The notes below the pieces were generated by a model that was not told the origin of the DNA, did no database searches, and was given only the letters and a program-made list of their open reading frames with translations. From contig NZ_JNZY01000006.1 of the NCBI RefSeq assembly GCF_000717655.1, positions 1 through 64,000 of the forward strand: 64,000 nt of DNA, given 5' to 3'. Positions within the stretch are counted from its first letter, which is position 1, and each line of letters starts with the position of its first letter. Positions 48,538 through 56,848 of the stretch are shown in pieces. This DNA comes from Streptomyces katrae. GTDB taxonomy: Bacteria; Actinomycetota; Actinomycetes; Streptomycetales; Streptomycetaceae. The position numbers were made by a program, and so were the translations under genes.

Positions 48538-49200
48538 TCAGCGACGGGCCTGGAGGAGTTCTTCCAGCTGTTCCTCGCGGGCCTGGGCGGCCACGAAGAG
48601 CAGTTCGTCGCCCGGCTCGAGCGTCTCCTCCCCGTGCGGGGTCAGGACCCGGTTGCCGCGGATGATCGTGACGAGCGAGGTGTCCTCGGGCCAGGTGATC
48701 TCGCTGATCTGGGTGCCGGCGACCGAGGAGTCGGCGGGCAGGGTCAGCTCGACGAGGTTGGCGTCGCCGTGGCTGAAGCGGAGCAGCCGCACCAGGTCGC
48801 CGACGCTGACGGCCTCCTCGACCAGGGCCGACATCAGACGCGGCGTGGAGACCGCGACGTCGACGCCCCAGGACTCGTTGAAGAGCCACTCGTTCTTCGG
48901 GTTGTTCACGCGCGCCACGACCCGGGGGACCCCGTACTCGGTCTTGGCCAGGAGGGAGACGACCAGGTTGACCTTGTCGTCGCCCGTGGCGGCGATGACC
49001 ACGTTGCAGCGCTGCAGCGCTGCCTCGTCGAGCGAGGTGATCTCGCAGGCGTCGGCCAGCAGCCACTCGGCCTGGGGCACCCGCTCCACGGAGATGGCGG
49101 TCGGCGCCTTGTCGACGAGCAGCACCTCGTGCCCGTTCTCCAGCAGCTCGCCCGCGATGGAACGGCCCACCGCGCCGGCCCCGGCGATCGCGACCCTCAT
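48538..49200 (-). CDS. ceoC: TrkA-family potassium-uptake regulator CeoC
   Basis: A 220-residue protein with an N-terminal RCK/TrkA-N Rossmann domain (AIAGAGAVGRSIAGELLENGHEVLLVD) and a C-terminal TrkA-C domain. It binds NAD(H) and probably gates a potassium channel or transporter. It overlaps the stop of ceoB by ATGA and has GAGGAGG 7 nt upstream, so it is the second gene of a two-gene operon, the order known for ceoB-ceoC in M. tuberculosis. Confidence 0.92.
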   Translation of the reverse strand: MRVAIAGAGAVGRSIAGELLENGHEVLLVDKAPTAISVERVPQAEWLLADACEITSLDEAALQRCNVVIAATGDDKVNLVVSLLAKTEYGVPRVVARVNNPKNEWLFNESWGVDVAVSTPRLMSALVEEAVSVGDLVRLLRFSHGDANLVELTLPADSSVAGTQISEITWPEDTSLVTIIRGNRVLTPHGEETLEPGDELLFVAAQAREEQLEELLQARR

Positions 49201-49865
49201 GCGTGTGCCTCCTCGGGGCCTTCGGCGAAGGCCGCCTCGACCTTGTCGATCTCGTCCGTACGCATCATCACGTGGACGAGGTCGCCCTCCTGCAGCACCG
49301 TCTGGGACGTCGGCAGCATGGCCTCGCCCAGTCGGGTGAGGAAGGCCACGCGGACACCCGTCTCGTCCTGCAGCTTGCTGACCTTGTGCCCGATCCAGGC
49401 GGCGGAGGTGTGCACCTCGGCGAGCTGGACCCCGCCGCTCGGGTCGCGCCACAGCGGCTCGGCCCCGGACGGCAGCAGCCGGCGCAGCATCTGGTCGGCG
49501 GTCCACCGCACGGTGGCCACGGTCGGAATGCCCAGACGCTGGTAGACCTCGGCGCGCTTCGGGTCGTAGATGCGGGCGGCGACGTTCTCGACACCGAACA
49601 TTTCGCGCGCCACGCGGGCGGCGATGATGTTGGAATTGTCACCACTGCTGACGGCTGCGAAAGCGCCCGCCTCCTCGATCCCGGCCTCGCGGAGCGTGTC
49701 CTGGTCGAAGCCGACCCCGGTGACGCGGCGGCCGCCGAATCCGGCTCCCAGCCGGCGGAATGCGGTGGGGTCCTGGTCGATGACCGCGACCGTATGCCCC
49801 TGCTGTTCCAAGGTCTGCGCGAGGGCGGAGCCCACCCTTCCGCAGCCCATAATGACGATGTGCAC
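49197..49865 (-). CDS. ceoB: TrkA-family potassium-uptake regulator CeoB
   Basis: A 222-residue paralogue of CeoC with MGCGRVGSALAQTLEQQGHTVAVID at the N-terminus, an NSNIIAARVARE helix and a TrkA-C domain. The GTG at 49865 has GGAAGGAC 5 nt upstream; the longer in-frame ATG would cover the promoter. It is divergent from the permease gene, and the 197-bp spacer probably holds both promoters. Pairs of TrkA proteins act as a heteromeric regulator. Confidence 0.92.
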   Translation of the reverse strand: MHIVIMGCGRVGSALAQTLEQQGHTVAVIDQDPTAFRRLGAGFGGRRVTGVGFDQDTLREAGIEEAGAFAAVSSGDNSNIIAARVAREMFGVENVAARIYDPKRAEVYQRLGIPTVATVRWTADQMLRRLLPSGAEPLWRDPSGGVQLAEVHTSAAWIGHKVSKLQDETGVRVAFLTRLGEAMLPTSQTVLQEGDLVHVMMRTDEIDKVEAAFAEGPEEAHA

Positions 49866-50062
49866 GGCCGTCCTTCCGGCTGTCAGCGCTCGCTGGTTCC
49901 CAGCCTCATTGCATGCTCTGGCTTCACAGGGTCTCAGACCATGGCCCAAGCTACACACGGGCGGTCCCCGTTGTGACCTTTGCGGTGCAGACGGCGACTC
50001 ATTGCCCCGGAATACCGGCGGGGGGTTCGTCAGCCGGATTTCGAACGCATACGATCCTCTGC

Positions 50063-52111
50063 GTGTCCAAACTGACCGACGTGCCCAAACGGATCCTGAT
50101 CGGCCGGGCGCTGCGCAGCGACCGCCTCGGGGAAACGCTCCTCCCCAAGAGGATCGCCCTCCCTGTCTTCGCTTCCGACCCGCTCTCCTCAGTGGCATAT
50201 GCCCCCGGCGAGGTCTTGCTGGTTCTGTCGATCGCGGGTGTGTCGGCGTACCACTTCAGCCCCTGGATCGCCGCCGCGGTCGTCGTGCTGATGTTCACCG
50301 TGGTCGCCTCGTACCGCCAGAACGTCCACGCGTACCCGAGCGGCGGCGGCGACTACGAGGTCGCCAACACCAACCTCGGGCCCAAGGCCGGACTCACGGT
50401 GGCGAGCGCCCTGCTCGTCGACTACGTCCTGACCGTCGCGGTGTCGATCTCCTCCGGCGTCGAGAACCTCGGCTCCGCCGTGGATTTCGTCATCGAGCAC
50501 AAGGTGCTCTCCGCGGTGATCATGATTCTTCTGCTCACGCTGATGAATCTGCGCGGCGTGAAGGAATCCGGAAAACTCTTCGCGATCCCGACGTACGTGT
50601 TCGTCGGCGCCGTCTTCGTGATGATCGCCTGGGGCGCCTGGCGCGGCCTCGTCAGCGGCGACACCATGGAGGCCCCGACGGCCCACCTGGAGATCAAGGC
50701 CGAGCACCAGGGGCTGGCCGGCTTCGCGCTGGTCTTCCTGCTGCTGCGGGCCTTCTCCTCCGGATGTGCCGCCCTGACCGGCGTCGAGGCGATCAGCAAC
50801 GGCGTCCCCGCCTTCCGCAAGCCCAAGAGCAAGAACGCCGCCTCCACCCTCGCCCTGATGGGCGCGCTGGCGGTCACCATGTTCTGCGGGATCATCGGCC
50901 TGGCCATGGCCACCGACGTGAAGATGGCCGAGGCGCCCGCGACCAACCTGCTGGACAACGGCGTCCCCGTCGGCCCCGAGTTCGTCCAGCACCCGGTGAT
51001 CTCCCAGGTGGCCGAGGCAGTCTTCGGCAACGGCAGCTTCCTGTTCATCGTGCTGGCGACCGCCACCGCGCTCGTCCTGTTCCTGGCCGCCAACACCGCG
51101 TACAACGGCTTCCCGCTGCTCGGCTCGATCCTCGCGCAGGACCGCTACCTGCCGCGCCAGCTGCACACCCGCGGTGACCGGCTCGCGTTCTCCAACGGCA
51201 TCGTGCTGCTCGCGGGCGCGGCCATCCTGCTCGTGTGGATCTACGACGCCGACTCCACCAAGCTGATCCAGCTCTACATCGTCGGCGTGTTCGTCTCCTT
51301 CACGCTGAGCCAGATCGGCATGGTCCGGCACTGGAACCGCCACCTGCGCACCGAGAAGGACCAGGCCTCGCGGCGCCGGATGCACCGCTCCCGGGCGATC
51401 AACACCTTCGGCGCGATCTTCACCGGGCTCGTCCTGGTCGTCGTCCTGGCCACCAAGTTCACGCACGGCGCCTGGGTCGCCCTGCTGGGCATGGTGATCT
51501 TCTACGGCACGATGACCGCGATCCGGAAGCACTACGACCGGGTCTCCGCCGAGATCGCCGCCGCCGAGGGCCCCAGCGACGACAGCGTGCGGCCCTCCCG
51601 GGTCCACTCGATCGTCCTGGTCTCCAAGGTGCACAAGCCCACGCTGCGCGCCCTGGCCTTCGCCAAGCTGACCCGCTCGGACACCCTGGAGGCGCTCAGC
51701 ATCAGCGTCGACGCGGCCGAGACCAAGGCGCTGAGGGAGGAGTGGGAGCGGCGCGGGATCAACGTACCGCTCAAGATCCTCGACTCCCCGTACCGCGAGA
51801 TCACCCGCCCGGTGATCGAGTACGTGAAGGGCCTGCGCAGCGAGAACCCGCGCGACGCCGTCAGCGTGTACATCCCGGAGTACGTCGTCGGCCGCTGGTA
51901 CGAGCACCTGCTGCACAACCAGAGCGCGCTGCGGCTCAAGGGCCGCCTGCTGTTCACCCCCGGCGTGATGGTCACCTCGGTGCCGTACCAGCTGGAGTCC
52001 TCGGAGCTCGCGAAGAAGCGGGCGAAGAAGCGGCAGGAGTGGAACGCCCCGGGCGCGGTGCGCCGCGGACCGGTGGACACCCCGCGCCCGAAGGACCGGG
52101 CGGGCAAGTAG
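50063..52111 (+). CDS. APC-family permease, probable potassium transporter (KimA-like)
   Basis: The 682-residue protein has about twelve transmembrane helices of the APC fold (ASDPLSSVAYAPGEVLL in helix 1, GGGDYEVANTNLG) and a cytoplasmic tail of about 180 residues with a universal-stress-like fold (RVHSIVLVSKVHKPTLRALAFAKL). This layout and its place beside ceoBC fit KimA, a potassium/proton symporter controlled by c-di-AMP. Rv2690c is the mycobacterial counterpart. An amino-acid substrate cannot be ruled out. The GTG start at 50063 is chosen by similarity of the MSKLTDVPKR N-terminus. Confidence 0.85.
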   Translation: MSKLTDVPKRILIGRALRSDRLGETLLPKRIALPVFASDPLSSVAYAPGEVLLVLSIAGVSAYHFSPWIAAAVVVLMFTVVASYRQNVHAYPSGGGDYEVANTNLGPKAGLTVASALLVDYVLTVAVSISSGVENLGSAVDFVIEHKVLSAVIMILLLTLMNLRGVKESGKLFAIPTYVFVGAVFVMIAWGAWRGLVSGDTMEAPTAHLEIKAEHQGLAGFALVFLLLRAFSSGCAALTGVEAISNGVPAFRKPKSKNAASTLALMGALAVTMFCGIIGLAMATDVKMAEAPATNLLDNGVPVGPEFVQHPVISQVAEAVFGNGSFLFIVLATATALVLFLAANTAYNGFPLLGSILAQDRYLPRQLHTRGDRLAFSNGIVLLAGAAILLVWIYDADSTKLIQLYIVGVFVSFTLSQIGMVRHWNRHLRTEKDQASRRRMHRSRAINTFGAIFTGLVLVVVLATKFTHGAWVALLGMVIFYGTMTAIRKHYDRVSAEIAAAEGPSDDSVRPSRVHSIVLVSKVHKPTLRALAFAKLTRSDTLEALSISVDAAETKALREEWERRGINVPLKILDSPYREITRPVIEYVKGLRSENPRDAVSVYIPEYVVGRWYEHLLHNQSALRLKGRLLFTPGVMVTSVPYQLESSELAKKRAKKRQEWNAPGAVRRGPVDTPRPKDRAGK

Positions 52112-52136
52112 CGCGCGGCGCTGCTGTCGGTGTGGC

Positions 52137-52188
52137 GAACGGCCGGACGAGATCCACGTAAACTGGTGGGTCGGTCGTCCGGCCGTTC
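52137..52188. repeat. 14-bp inverted repeat before the methyltransferase gene
   Basis: Two perfect 14-bp arms (52137-52150 and 52175-52188) with a 24-nt loop lie between the permease and methyltransferase genes. It may terminate the first transcript; the loop contains a -10-like TAAACT, so an operator or attenuator is also possible. Confidence 0.65.
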
Positions 52189-52215
52189 CCATTTATGTTT
52201 TGGAGTCTCCCCACC

Positions 52216-53547
52216 ATGACCGAGCAGAACGAGAAGCAGTCCTTGGTCGGGGAGGAGTACGAGGTCGAGGTCGGCCCCGTCGCGCACGGCGGCATCTGCA
52301 TCGCCCGTACCTCCGACGGACGGGTCCTGTTCGTCCGGCACACCCTCCCGGGGGAGAAGGTGATCGCCAAGGTCACCGAGGGCGAGGCGGACTCCCGCTT
52401 CCTGCGCGCCGACGCGATCACCGTCCTCGAGGCCTCCAAGGACCGCGTCGAGGCCCCGTGCCCGTACGCCGGCCCCGGCAAGTGCGGCGGCTGCGACTGG
52501 CAGCACGCCAAGCCGGGCGCCCAGCGCCGGCTCAAGGGCGAGGTCGTCGCGGAGCAGCTGCAGCGGCTCGCCGGGCTGACCCCGGAGGAGGCCGGCTGGG
52601 ACGGCACGGTCATGCCGGCGGAGGGCGACAAGCTCCCGGCGGGCCAGGTCCCGCAGTGGCGCACCCGCGTCCAGTACGCCATCGACGAGACTGGCCGCGC
52701 GGGCCTGCGCAAGCACCGCTCGCACGACATCGAGCCGGTCGACCACTGCATGATCGCGGCGCCGGGCGTCAGCGAGCTCGGCATCGAGAAGCAGGACTGG
52801 CCCCAGATGGCCACGGTCGAGGCGATCGCCGCGACCGGCTCCCAGGACCGCCAGGTCGTCCTCACCCCGCGCCCGGGCGGCCGCCTCCCGCTGGTCGAGC
52901 TGGACAAGCCGGTCTCGGTACTCCGGGTCGAGGAGAAGGACGGCGGGGTCCACCGCGTCCACGGCCGCCCCTTCGTCCGCGAGCGCGCGGACGGCCGTAC
53001 GTACCGCGTCGGCATGGGCGGCTTCTGGCAGGTCCACCCGCAGGCCGCGGACACCCTGATCAAGGCCGTCATGCAGGGCCTGATGCCGCGCAAGGGCGAG
53101 ATGGCCCTCGACCTCTACTGCGGCGTCGGCATCTTCGCGGGCGCCCTCGCCGAACGCCTGGGCGAGACGGGCGCGGTACTCGGCATCGAGTCCACGAAGC
53201 GCGCGGTCGAGGACGCCCGGCACAACCTGGCGGACTTCCCCCGCGTCCGCATCGAGCAGGGCAAGGTCGAGACGGTCCTCCCGAAGACCGGCATCACGGA
53301 ATGCGACCTGGTCGTCCTGGACCCGCCCCGCGCGGGCGCGGGCAAGCAGACGGTCCGCCACATCGCCGGGCTCTCGGCCCGCCGCATCGCGTACGTGGCC
53401 TGCGACCCGGCGGCCCTGGCCCGAGACCTGGCGTACTTCAAGGAGGCCGGCTACAAGCCCCGCACCCTCCGAGTCTTCGACCTCTTCCCGATGACGCACC
53501 ACATGGAGTGCGTCGCGATCCTTGAGCCCATCGCCAAGGGCGCCTGA
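52216..53547 (+). CDS. TRAM-domain class I SAM-dependent RNA methyltransferase
   Basis: This 443-residue RumA/TrmA-type 5-methyluridine methyltransferase has an N-terminal TRAM domain (YEVEVGPVAHGGICIAR), cysteines for a 4Fe-4S cluster (CPYAGPGKCGGCDW), the SAM motif LDLYCGVGIFAG, LDPPRAG and the catalytic Cys in YVACDPAAL. It methylates tRNA or rRNA; the counterpart is Rv2689c. The ATG at 52216 follows GGAG by 10 nt. Its last 55 bp recur, diverged, at 59699-59753, so the present 3' end may have been supplied by an inserted element. Confidence 0.94.
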   Translation: MTEQNEKQSLVGEEYEVEVGPVAHGGICIARTSDGRVLFVRHTLPGEKVIAKVTEGEADSRFLRADAITVLEASKDRVEAPCPYAGPGKCGGCDWQHAKPGAQRRLKGEVVAEQLQRLAGLTPEEAGWDGTVMPAEGDKLPAGQVPQWRTRVQYAIDETGRAGLRKHRSHDIEPVDHCMIAAPGVSELGIEKQDWPQMATVEAIAATGSQDRQVVLTPRPGGRLPLVELDKPVSVLRVEEKDGGVHRVHGRPFVRERADGRTYRVGMGGFWQVHPQAADTLIKAVMQGLMPRKGEMALDLYCGVGIFAGALAERLGETGAVLGIESTKRAVEDARHNLADFPRVRIEQGKVETVLPKTGITECDLVVLDPPRAGAGKQTVRHIAGLSARRIAYVACDPAALARDLAYFKEAGYKPRTLRVFDLFPMTHHMECVAILEPIAKGA

Positions 53548-53551
53548 CCTG
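53497..53551 (+). repeat. Methyltransferase 3'-end repeat, left copy (attachment-site-like)
   Basis: The last 51 bp of the methyltransferase gene plus 4 bp. They align without gaps to 59699-59753, 47 of 55 identical. The right copy has the same reading frame and stop. Confidence 0.75.
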
Positions 53552-53559
53552 CAGGTTTC

Positions 53560-53586
53560 CCGGTGTGCGTTATGTGCATTGTGGGC
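53560..53586 (+). repeat. Island-end inverted repeat, left arm
   Basis: 27 bp matching the reverse complement of 59590-59616 at 23 positions. Some similarity continues inward for about 40 bp. Confidence 0.6.
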
Positions 53587-53602
53587 GTTACGGGCGATGT
53601 CT

Positions 53603-53639
53603 TGACGCTGAAATGACGCCCGTGACGCTCATTTGACGC
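53603..53639 (+). repeat. Four direct TGACGC repeats
   Basis: TGACGC starts at 53603, 53614, 53623 and 53634 (spacings 11, 9 and 11 nt, about one helical turn), 52 bp after the repeated gene end. The arrangement resembles integrase arm sites or iterons. Confidence 0.6.
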
Positions 53640-53959
53640 TCGTTCTGATGGGTCGTCAGGCCCTTGATCGAGCACGTCACGGGCGGTGTCAGCTCTGCCC
53701 CCAAGCGGGGATGTAGTCGTACCGAGGGATCCTGACCCAGGAGTGCTTCTCGGCTTCTGCAAGCTCTTTCTGGTGCTGTTCTACGCCGTCGTCCTGATGG
53801 GTCAGTACGCGGCCTCGGCCGCCTGGTTCCTGCTTCTACCACCCAGCTTCGGAGGGGGCGCCGGGCAGCTTGCGACGCTGCCCTCCCTGGCTGCACTCCA
53901 CCTGGACGCGGGTGGGGTGTGCGCCCCGAGGGAGCGAACACCCCACCCGCTGTCCGTGG

Positions 53960-55408
53960 TCAGTGCACGTGTGTGGCCGCAGCCGGCTCCGTTTGCGGGG
54001 CGGTGCCGTTCAGGGTGGCCGTGTCGGCGGTGTCGTTCTGGCCGCCGCGGCCGATGTGGTTGAAGGCGAGGTTGAGCAGTACGGCGACGATGCAGCCGGT
54101 GCTGATGCCGGAGTCGAGGACGATGCGCATGCTCTCGGGGAAGGCGTGGTAGAAGTTCGGCGCGGCCATGGGGATGACGCCGATGCCGAGGCTGATGGCC
54201 ACGATGAGGATGTTGTCGCCGCGTTCGAGGCCGGCCTGGGTGAGGGTCTGGATTCCGCTGGCGGCCACGGTGCCGAACAGGGCGAGGCCGACGCCGCCGA
54301 GGACGGGCTGCGGGACCAGGGCGACGACCGAGGCGAGGAACGGGCACAGGCCCAGCAGGAGGAGGATGCCGCCGCCCGCGGCCACGACGTAGCGGCTGCG
54401 GACCTTGGTGATGGCGACCAGGCCGACGTTCTGCGCGAAGGCGCTGGCGGCGAAGCCGTTGAAGATCGGGCTCAGCGCGGTGCCCAGGCCGTCCGCGCGC
54501 AGCGCTGCGGCGAGGGTCTTCTCGTCCGCGGGCTTGTCGACGATCTGGCCGAGGGCGAGGACGTCGGCGGTGGTCTCGGTCATGGAGACGATCATCACGA
54601 TGATCATCGAGATGATGGCGGCGGCGGCGAATTGCGGGGCGCCGAAGTGGAAGGGCGTGGGGAAGCCGATGATGTCGGCATCGGTGACGGCGCTGAAGTC
54701 CGCGAGGCCGAGGGGCAGGGCGATCAGGGTGCCGGCGACGAGTCCGAGCAGGATGGAGATCTGCTTGAGGAAGCCGCTCAGCACTCTGCGGAGCACCACG
54801 GTGATCAGGAGTGTCACGGCGGCGAGGCCGATGTACTTGATGTCTCCGTAGTCCGGGGCCTGCGGGTTGCCGCCCTGCGCCCAGTTGAAGGCGACGGGGA
54901 GCAGGGACACTCCGATGAGGGTGATGACGGTACCGGTGACGACGGGCGGGAAGAACCGGATGAGTTTGCAGAACCAGGGGGCGAGCAGGAAGCCGAACAC
55001 TCCGGCCACGATCACGGCGCCGTAGATCACGGGCAGTGCGTCGTCGGGGCCCTCGGCCTTGGCGATGGCCAGCATCGGTGCCACGCCGGCGAAGGAGACG
55101 CCGTTGACGAAGGGGAGACGCGCGCCGACCTTCCAGAAGCCGATGGTCTGCAGGAGGGTGGCGATACCGGCGGTGAAGAGGCTGGCGCCCATCAGAAACG
55201 CGATGTCTGCCGTGCTCAGTCCCACGCCGATGCCGACGATCAGAGGCGGGGCGACGACACCGGCGTACATGGCCGCCACGTGCTGGAGACCGGCGCCGAG
55301 GAGCTTTCCGAACGGAAGGGTCTGGTCGACGGGATGCTTCGCGGCGGGGTCCGTGGCCGGGTCCGGCACGGGGGCCGGGGCGGGGCTGGGGGTGGCGCTG
55401 GGCGACAT
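53960..55408 (-). CDS. NCS2 nucleobase:cation symporter (xanthine/uracil permease family), copy 1
   Basis: A 482-residue membrane protein with about fourteen helices. It has the NCS2 QNVGL segment (AFAQNVGLVAIT), the TET motif of helix 8 (SMTETTADVLALG) and GLGTALSPIFNG. A proline-rich N-terminal tail precedes GLQHVAAMYAGVVAPPLIVG. The substrate is a purine such as xanthine or uric acid, or uracil. AGGAGG lies 8 nt before the ATG at 55408. A paralogue is at 56849, with an XRE-type regulator gene between them. Confidence 0.9.
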   Translation of the reverse strand: MSPSATPSPAPAPVPDPATDPAAKHPVDQTLPFGKLLGAGLQHVAAMYAGVVAPPLIVGIGVGLSTADIAFLMGASLFTAGIATLLQTIGFWKVGARLPFVNGVSFAGVAPMLAIAKAEGPDDALPVIYGAVIVAGVFGFLLAPWFCKLIRFFPPVVTGTVITLIGVSLLPVAFNWAQGGNPQAPDYGDIKYIGLAAVTLLITVVLRRVLSGFLKQISILLGLVAGTLIALPLGLADFSAVTDADIIGFPTPFHFGAPQFAAAAIISMIIVMIVSMTETTADVLALGQIVDKPADEKTLAAALRADGLGTALSPIFNGFAASAFAQNVGLVAITKVRSRYVVAAGGGILLLLGLCPFLASVVALVPQPVLGGVGLALFGTVAASGIQTLTQAGLERGDNILIVAISLGIGVIPMAAPNFYHAFPESMRIVLDSGISTGCIVAVLLNLAFNHIGRGGQNDTADTATLNGTAPQTEPAAATHVH

Positions 55409-55748
55409 CGGAGGTACCTCCTGGGATGCTGCGGTACGGCGATCGCCGGGGAGGGGCGCGCTGGGGAGCGGCCGATGCCTCGGAGGCCGTGTGGACTGGT
55501 TCGATGACGCAGTCGAGCGGGCGGCGAGAGGGCCCGAGGGCATAGGAAGTGCCCTGAGGAACGAGGAACGTGGGAGCTCCCCGAGCCGGGGTGTCGCGGG
55601 GTGAGCGAGCCCCGATTGGCCCTGCCGAAGACTGCTTGAAACGAATCGTCCACGATGCGGAAAGCAGCTTCCGTTATTGCTTGGGTGGCTCTATTGCCGC
55701 ACCTGAAGTCGAGCGTGTCAAGAGCTCCTCTCCGGGAGGCGGGTGGGG
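55409..55748. promoter_or_regulatory. Leader and promoter region of permease copy 1
   Basis: 340 bp between the permease start and the end of the XRE gene. A leftward TTGACA (55721-55716) is followed after 17-18 nt by a weak -10 (GGCAAT or GCAATA), then the operator-like motif at 55672-55656. The remaining 247 nt to the ATG would be an unusually long 5' leader. No ORF is recognised in it. Confidence 0.5.
55656..55672 (-). promoter_or_regulatory. GGAA-N6-TTCCGCA operator, copy 1
   Basis: On the minus strand: GGAA, six bases, TTCC, GCA, then TCGTGGA. It starts about 20 nt after the predicted -10 of the leftward permease promoter. It is shared with sites at 56670 and 58704. Confidence 0.65.
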
Positions 55749-56468
55749 TCAGGCTTCCTGGGGGCGCAGCCGCTGCCACAGCTGTTCGTCGACCCGGTCG
55801 AGGAAGGCCAGGGCCTCGCGCTCGACCGCTTCGGCGCCGGCTCCGGTCCGGCCGTGGTTGTCGATCCGCTGGTAGGCCATGTGGAGCTGTTCCAGGGCTC
55901 CGCGGATCTCCGCCGGCGCCACGGGGACGATCTTCGCGACGGGCCGTACGTAGTTCGGCCACCACCCGGTGACCGCCTCGCGCAGCAGCACGCGCAGTTG
56001 CCCCGTCCTGCCGCATGCGCCGACGAAGCAGGCGGGCGGCGGCCGCAGGACCTCGAACAGCGCCTGGGTCTGCCCACCGGACCCACGCCAGCGGTTGCGC
56101 CGCTCCGCCTCGGCGTAGCGGTCGCGGGTCATGCCGACCATGGTGGCGACCTGTTCCACCGTCAGCCCGAGGAGCGTGCGGCACTGCAGGAGCGTGGCCG
56201 GCTCGCCCAGCAGATCACCCGGTGAACACCACAACGCGGCTGCCAGCGCGTTGATCTGGCGGGCCGTCGGCGCCTCGGTGCCCCGCTCCCAGGCCAGGAG
56301 CGCATCGGGGTGCAGGGGGTGCCCATGGAAGGCCGAGACGGCCCAGGCGACCTGGCCGTGAGTGAGTCCGAGCTGCTCGCGCACGCGGACGGCGAGGCGG
56401 GGATCGAACGGGGGATAGGCGGAGTTTTCGCCCTCGGAGAGGCTGTCGAGATCGTCTTGGGATGGCAT
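55749..56468 (-). CDS. XRE-family helix-turn-helix regulator
   Basis: A 239-residue protein with two Cro/CI-type helix-turn-helix segments: VREQLGLTHGQVAWAVSAFHGHPLHPDALLAWERG near residue 30 and LLGLTVEQVATMVGMTRDRYAEAERRNRWRG near residue 95. A C-terminal helical domain (VEREALAFLDRVDEQLWQRLRPQEA) may mediate dimerisation or ligand binding. It lies between two NCS2 permease genes and is the obvious candidate to control them. The start at 56468 has only a weak ribosome-binding site. Confidence 0.85.
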   Translation of the reverse strand: MPSQDDLDSLSEGENSAYPPFDPRLAVRVREQLGLTHGQVAWAVSAFHGHPLHPDALLAWERGTEAPTARQINALAAALWCSPGDLLGEPATLLQCRTLLGLTVEQVATMVGMTRDRYAEAERRNRWRGSGGQTQALFEVLRPPPACFVGACGRTGQLRVLLREAVTGWWPNYVRPVAKIVPVAPAEIRGALEQLHMAYQRIDNHGRTGAGAEAVEREALAFLDRVDEQLWQRLRPQEA

Positions 56469-56624
56469 AGCGGGACACCGTAGGGGCCGCGGCCGCCCCG
56501 GCCAAGACCTGCGGATTGCGCAGGCGCTCGGGGAGGCCGGTTGACGCGCGTTGATCGCCCCTACAGGTGACGGTTGTGCGTACCTCCAAAGAATCCCAGC
56601 AATCAAATGGCCCGCCTGGAGGAG

Positions 56625-56653
56625 TTGACGACCGGGGGGCCCGTTCGTAAGGT
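56625..56653 (+). promoter_or_regulatory. Promoter of permease copy 2
   Basis: TTGACG, 17 nt, TAAGGT: close to the vegetative sigma consensus. It lies 17 nt before the GGAA-N6-TTCCGCA motif. Confidence 0.6.
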
Positions 56654-56669
56654 CAAGGCCGTCCACAGT

Positions 56670-56686
56670 GGAAAGCAAATTCCGCA
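56670..56686 (+). promoter_or_regulatory. GGAA-N6-TTCCGCA operator, copy 2
   Basis: GGAA, AGCAAA, TTCCGCA, then ATAAGGAAATCGTGG. It sits 163 nt before the permease ATG, just past the likely transcription start, a position suited to a repressor. Confidence 0.7.
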
Positions 56687-56848
56687 ATAAGGAAATCGTG
56701 GCATTCTCCGTATCCCGGAATCCGGCGCGATTTCCGCATCCCTCCGGGCAGGTCCGTCCACCTGTCCGGCTCGTCCGGCCGTGCTTCGCTCTCAACCGTC
56801 CCCGCCGTGCGCCGGCCGGGCGGTCGGTCTCTCGGAGGGACTGTCCCC

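Larger units (their letters stand above)
53548..53959. other. Non-coding left end of the purine-transport island
   Basis: 412 bp with no supported gene. It holds one arm of an inverted repeat (53560-53586) and four TGACGC repeats (53603-53639). Past 53700 I see nothing specific. Confidence 0.5.
56469..56848. promoter_or_regulatory. Divergent region between the XRE gene and permease copy 2
   Basis: 380 bp holding a rightward TTGACG (56625-56630), 17 nt, TAAGGT (56648-56653) promoter, an operator-like motif at 56670 and a leader of about 185 nt. A second TTTCCGCATC lies at about 56734-56743. Confidence 0.6.
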
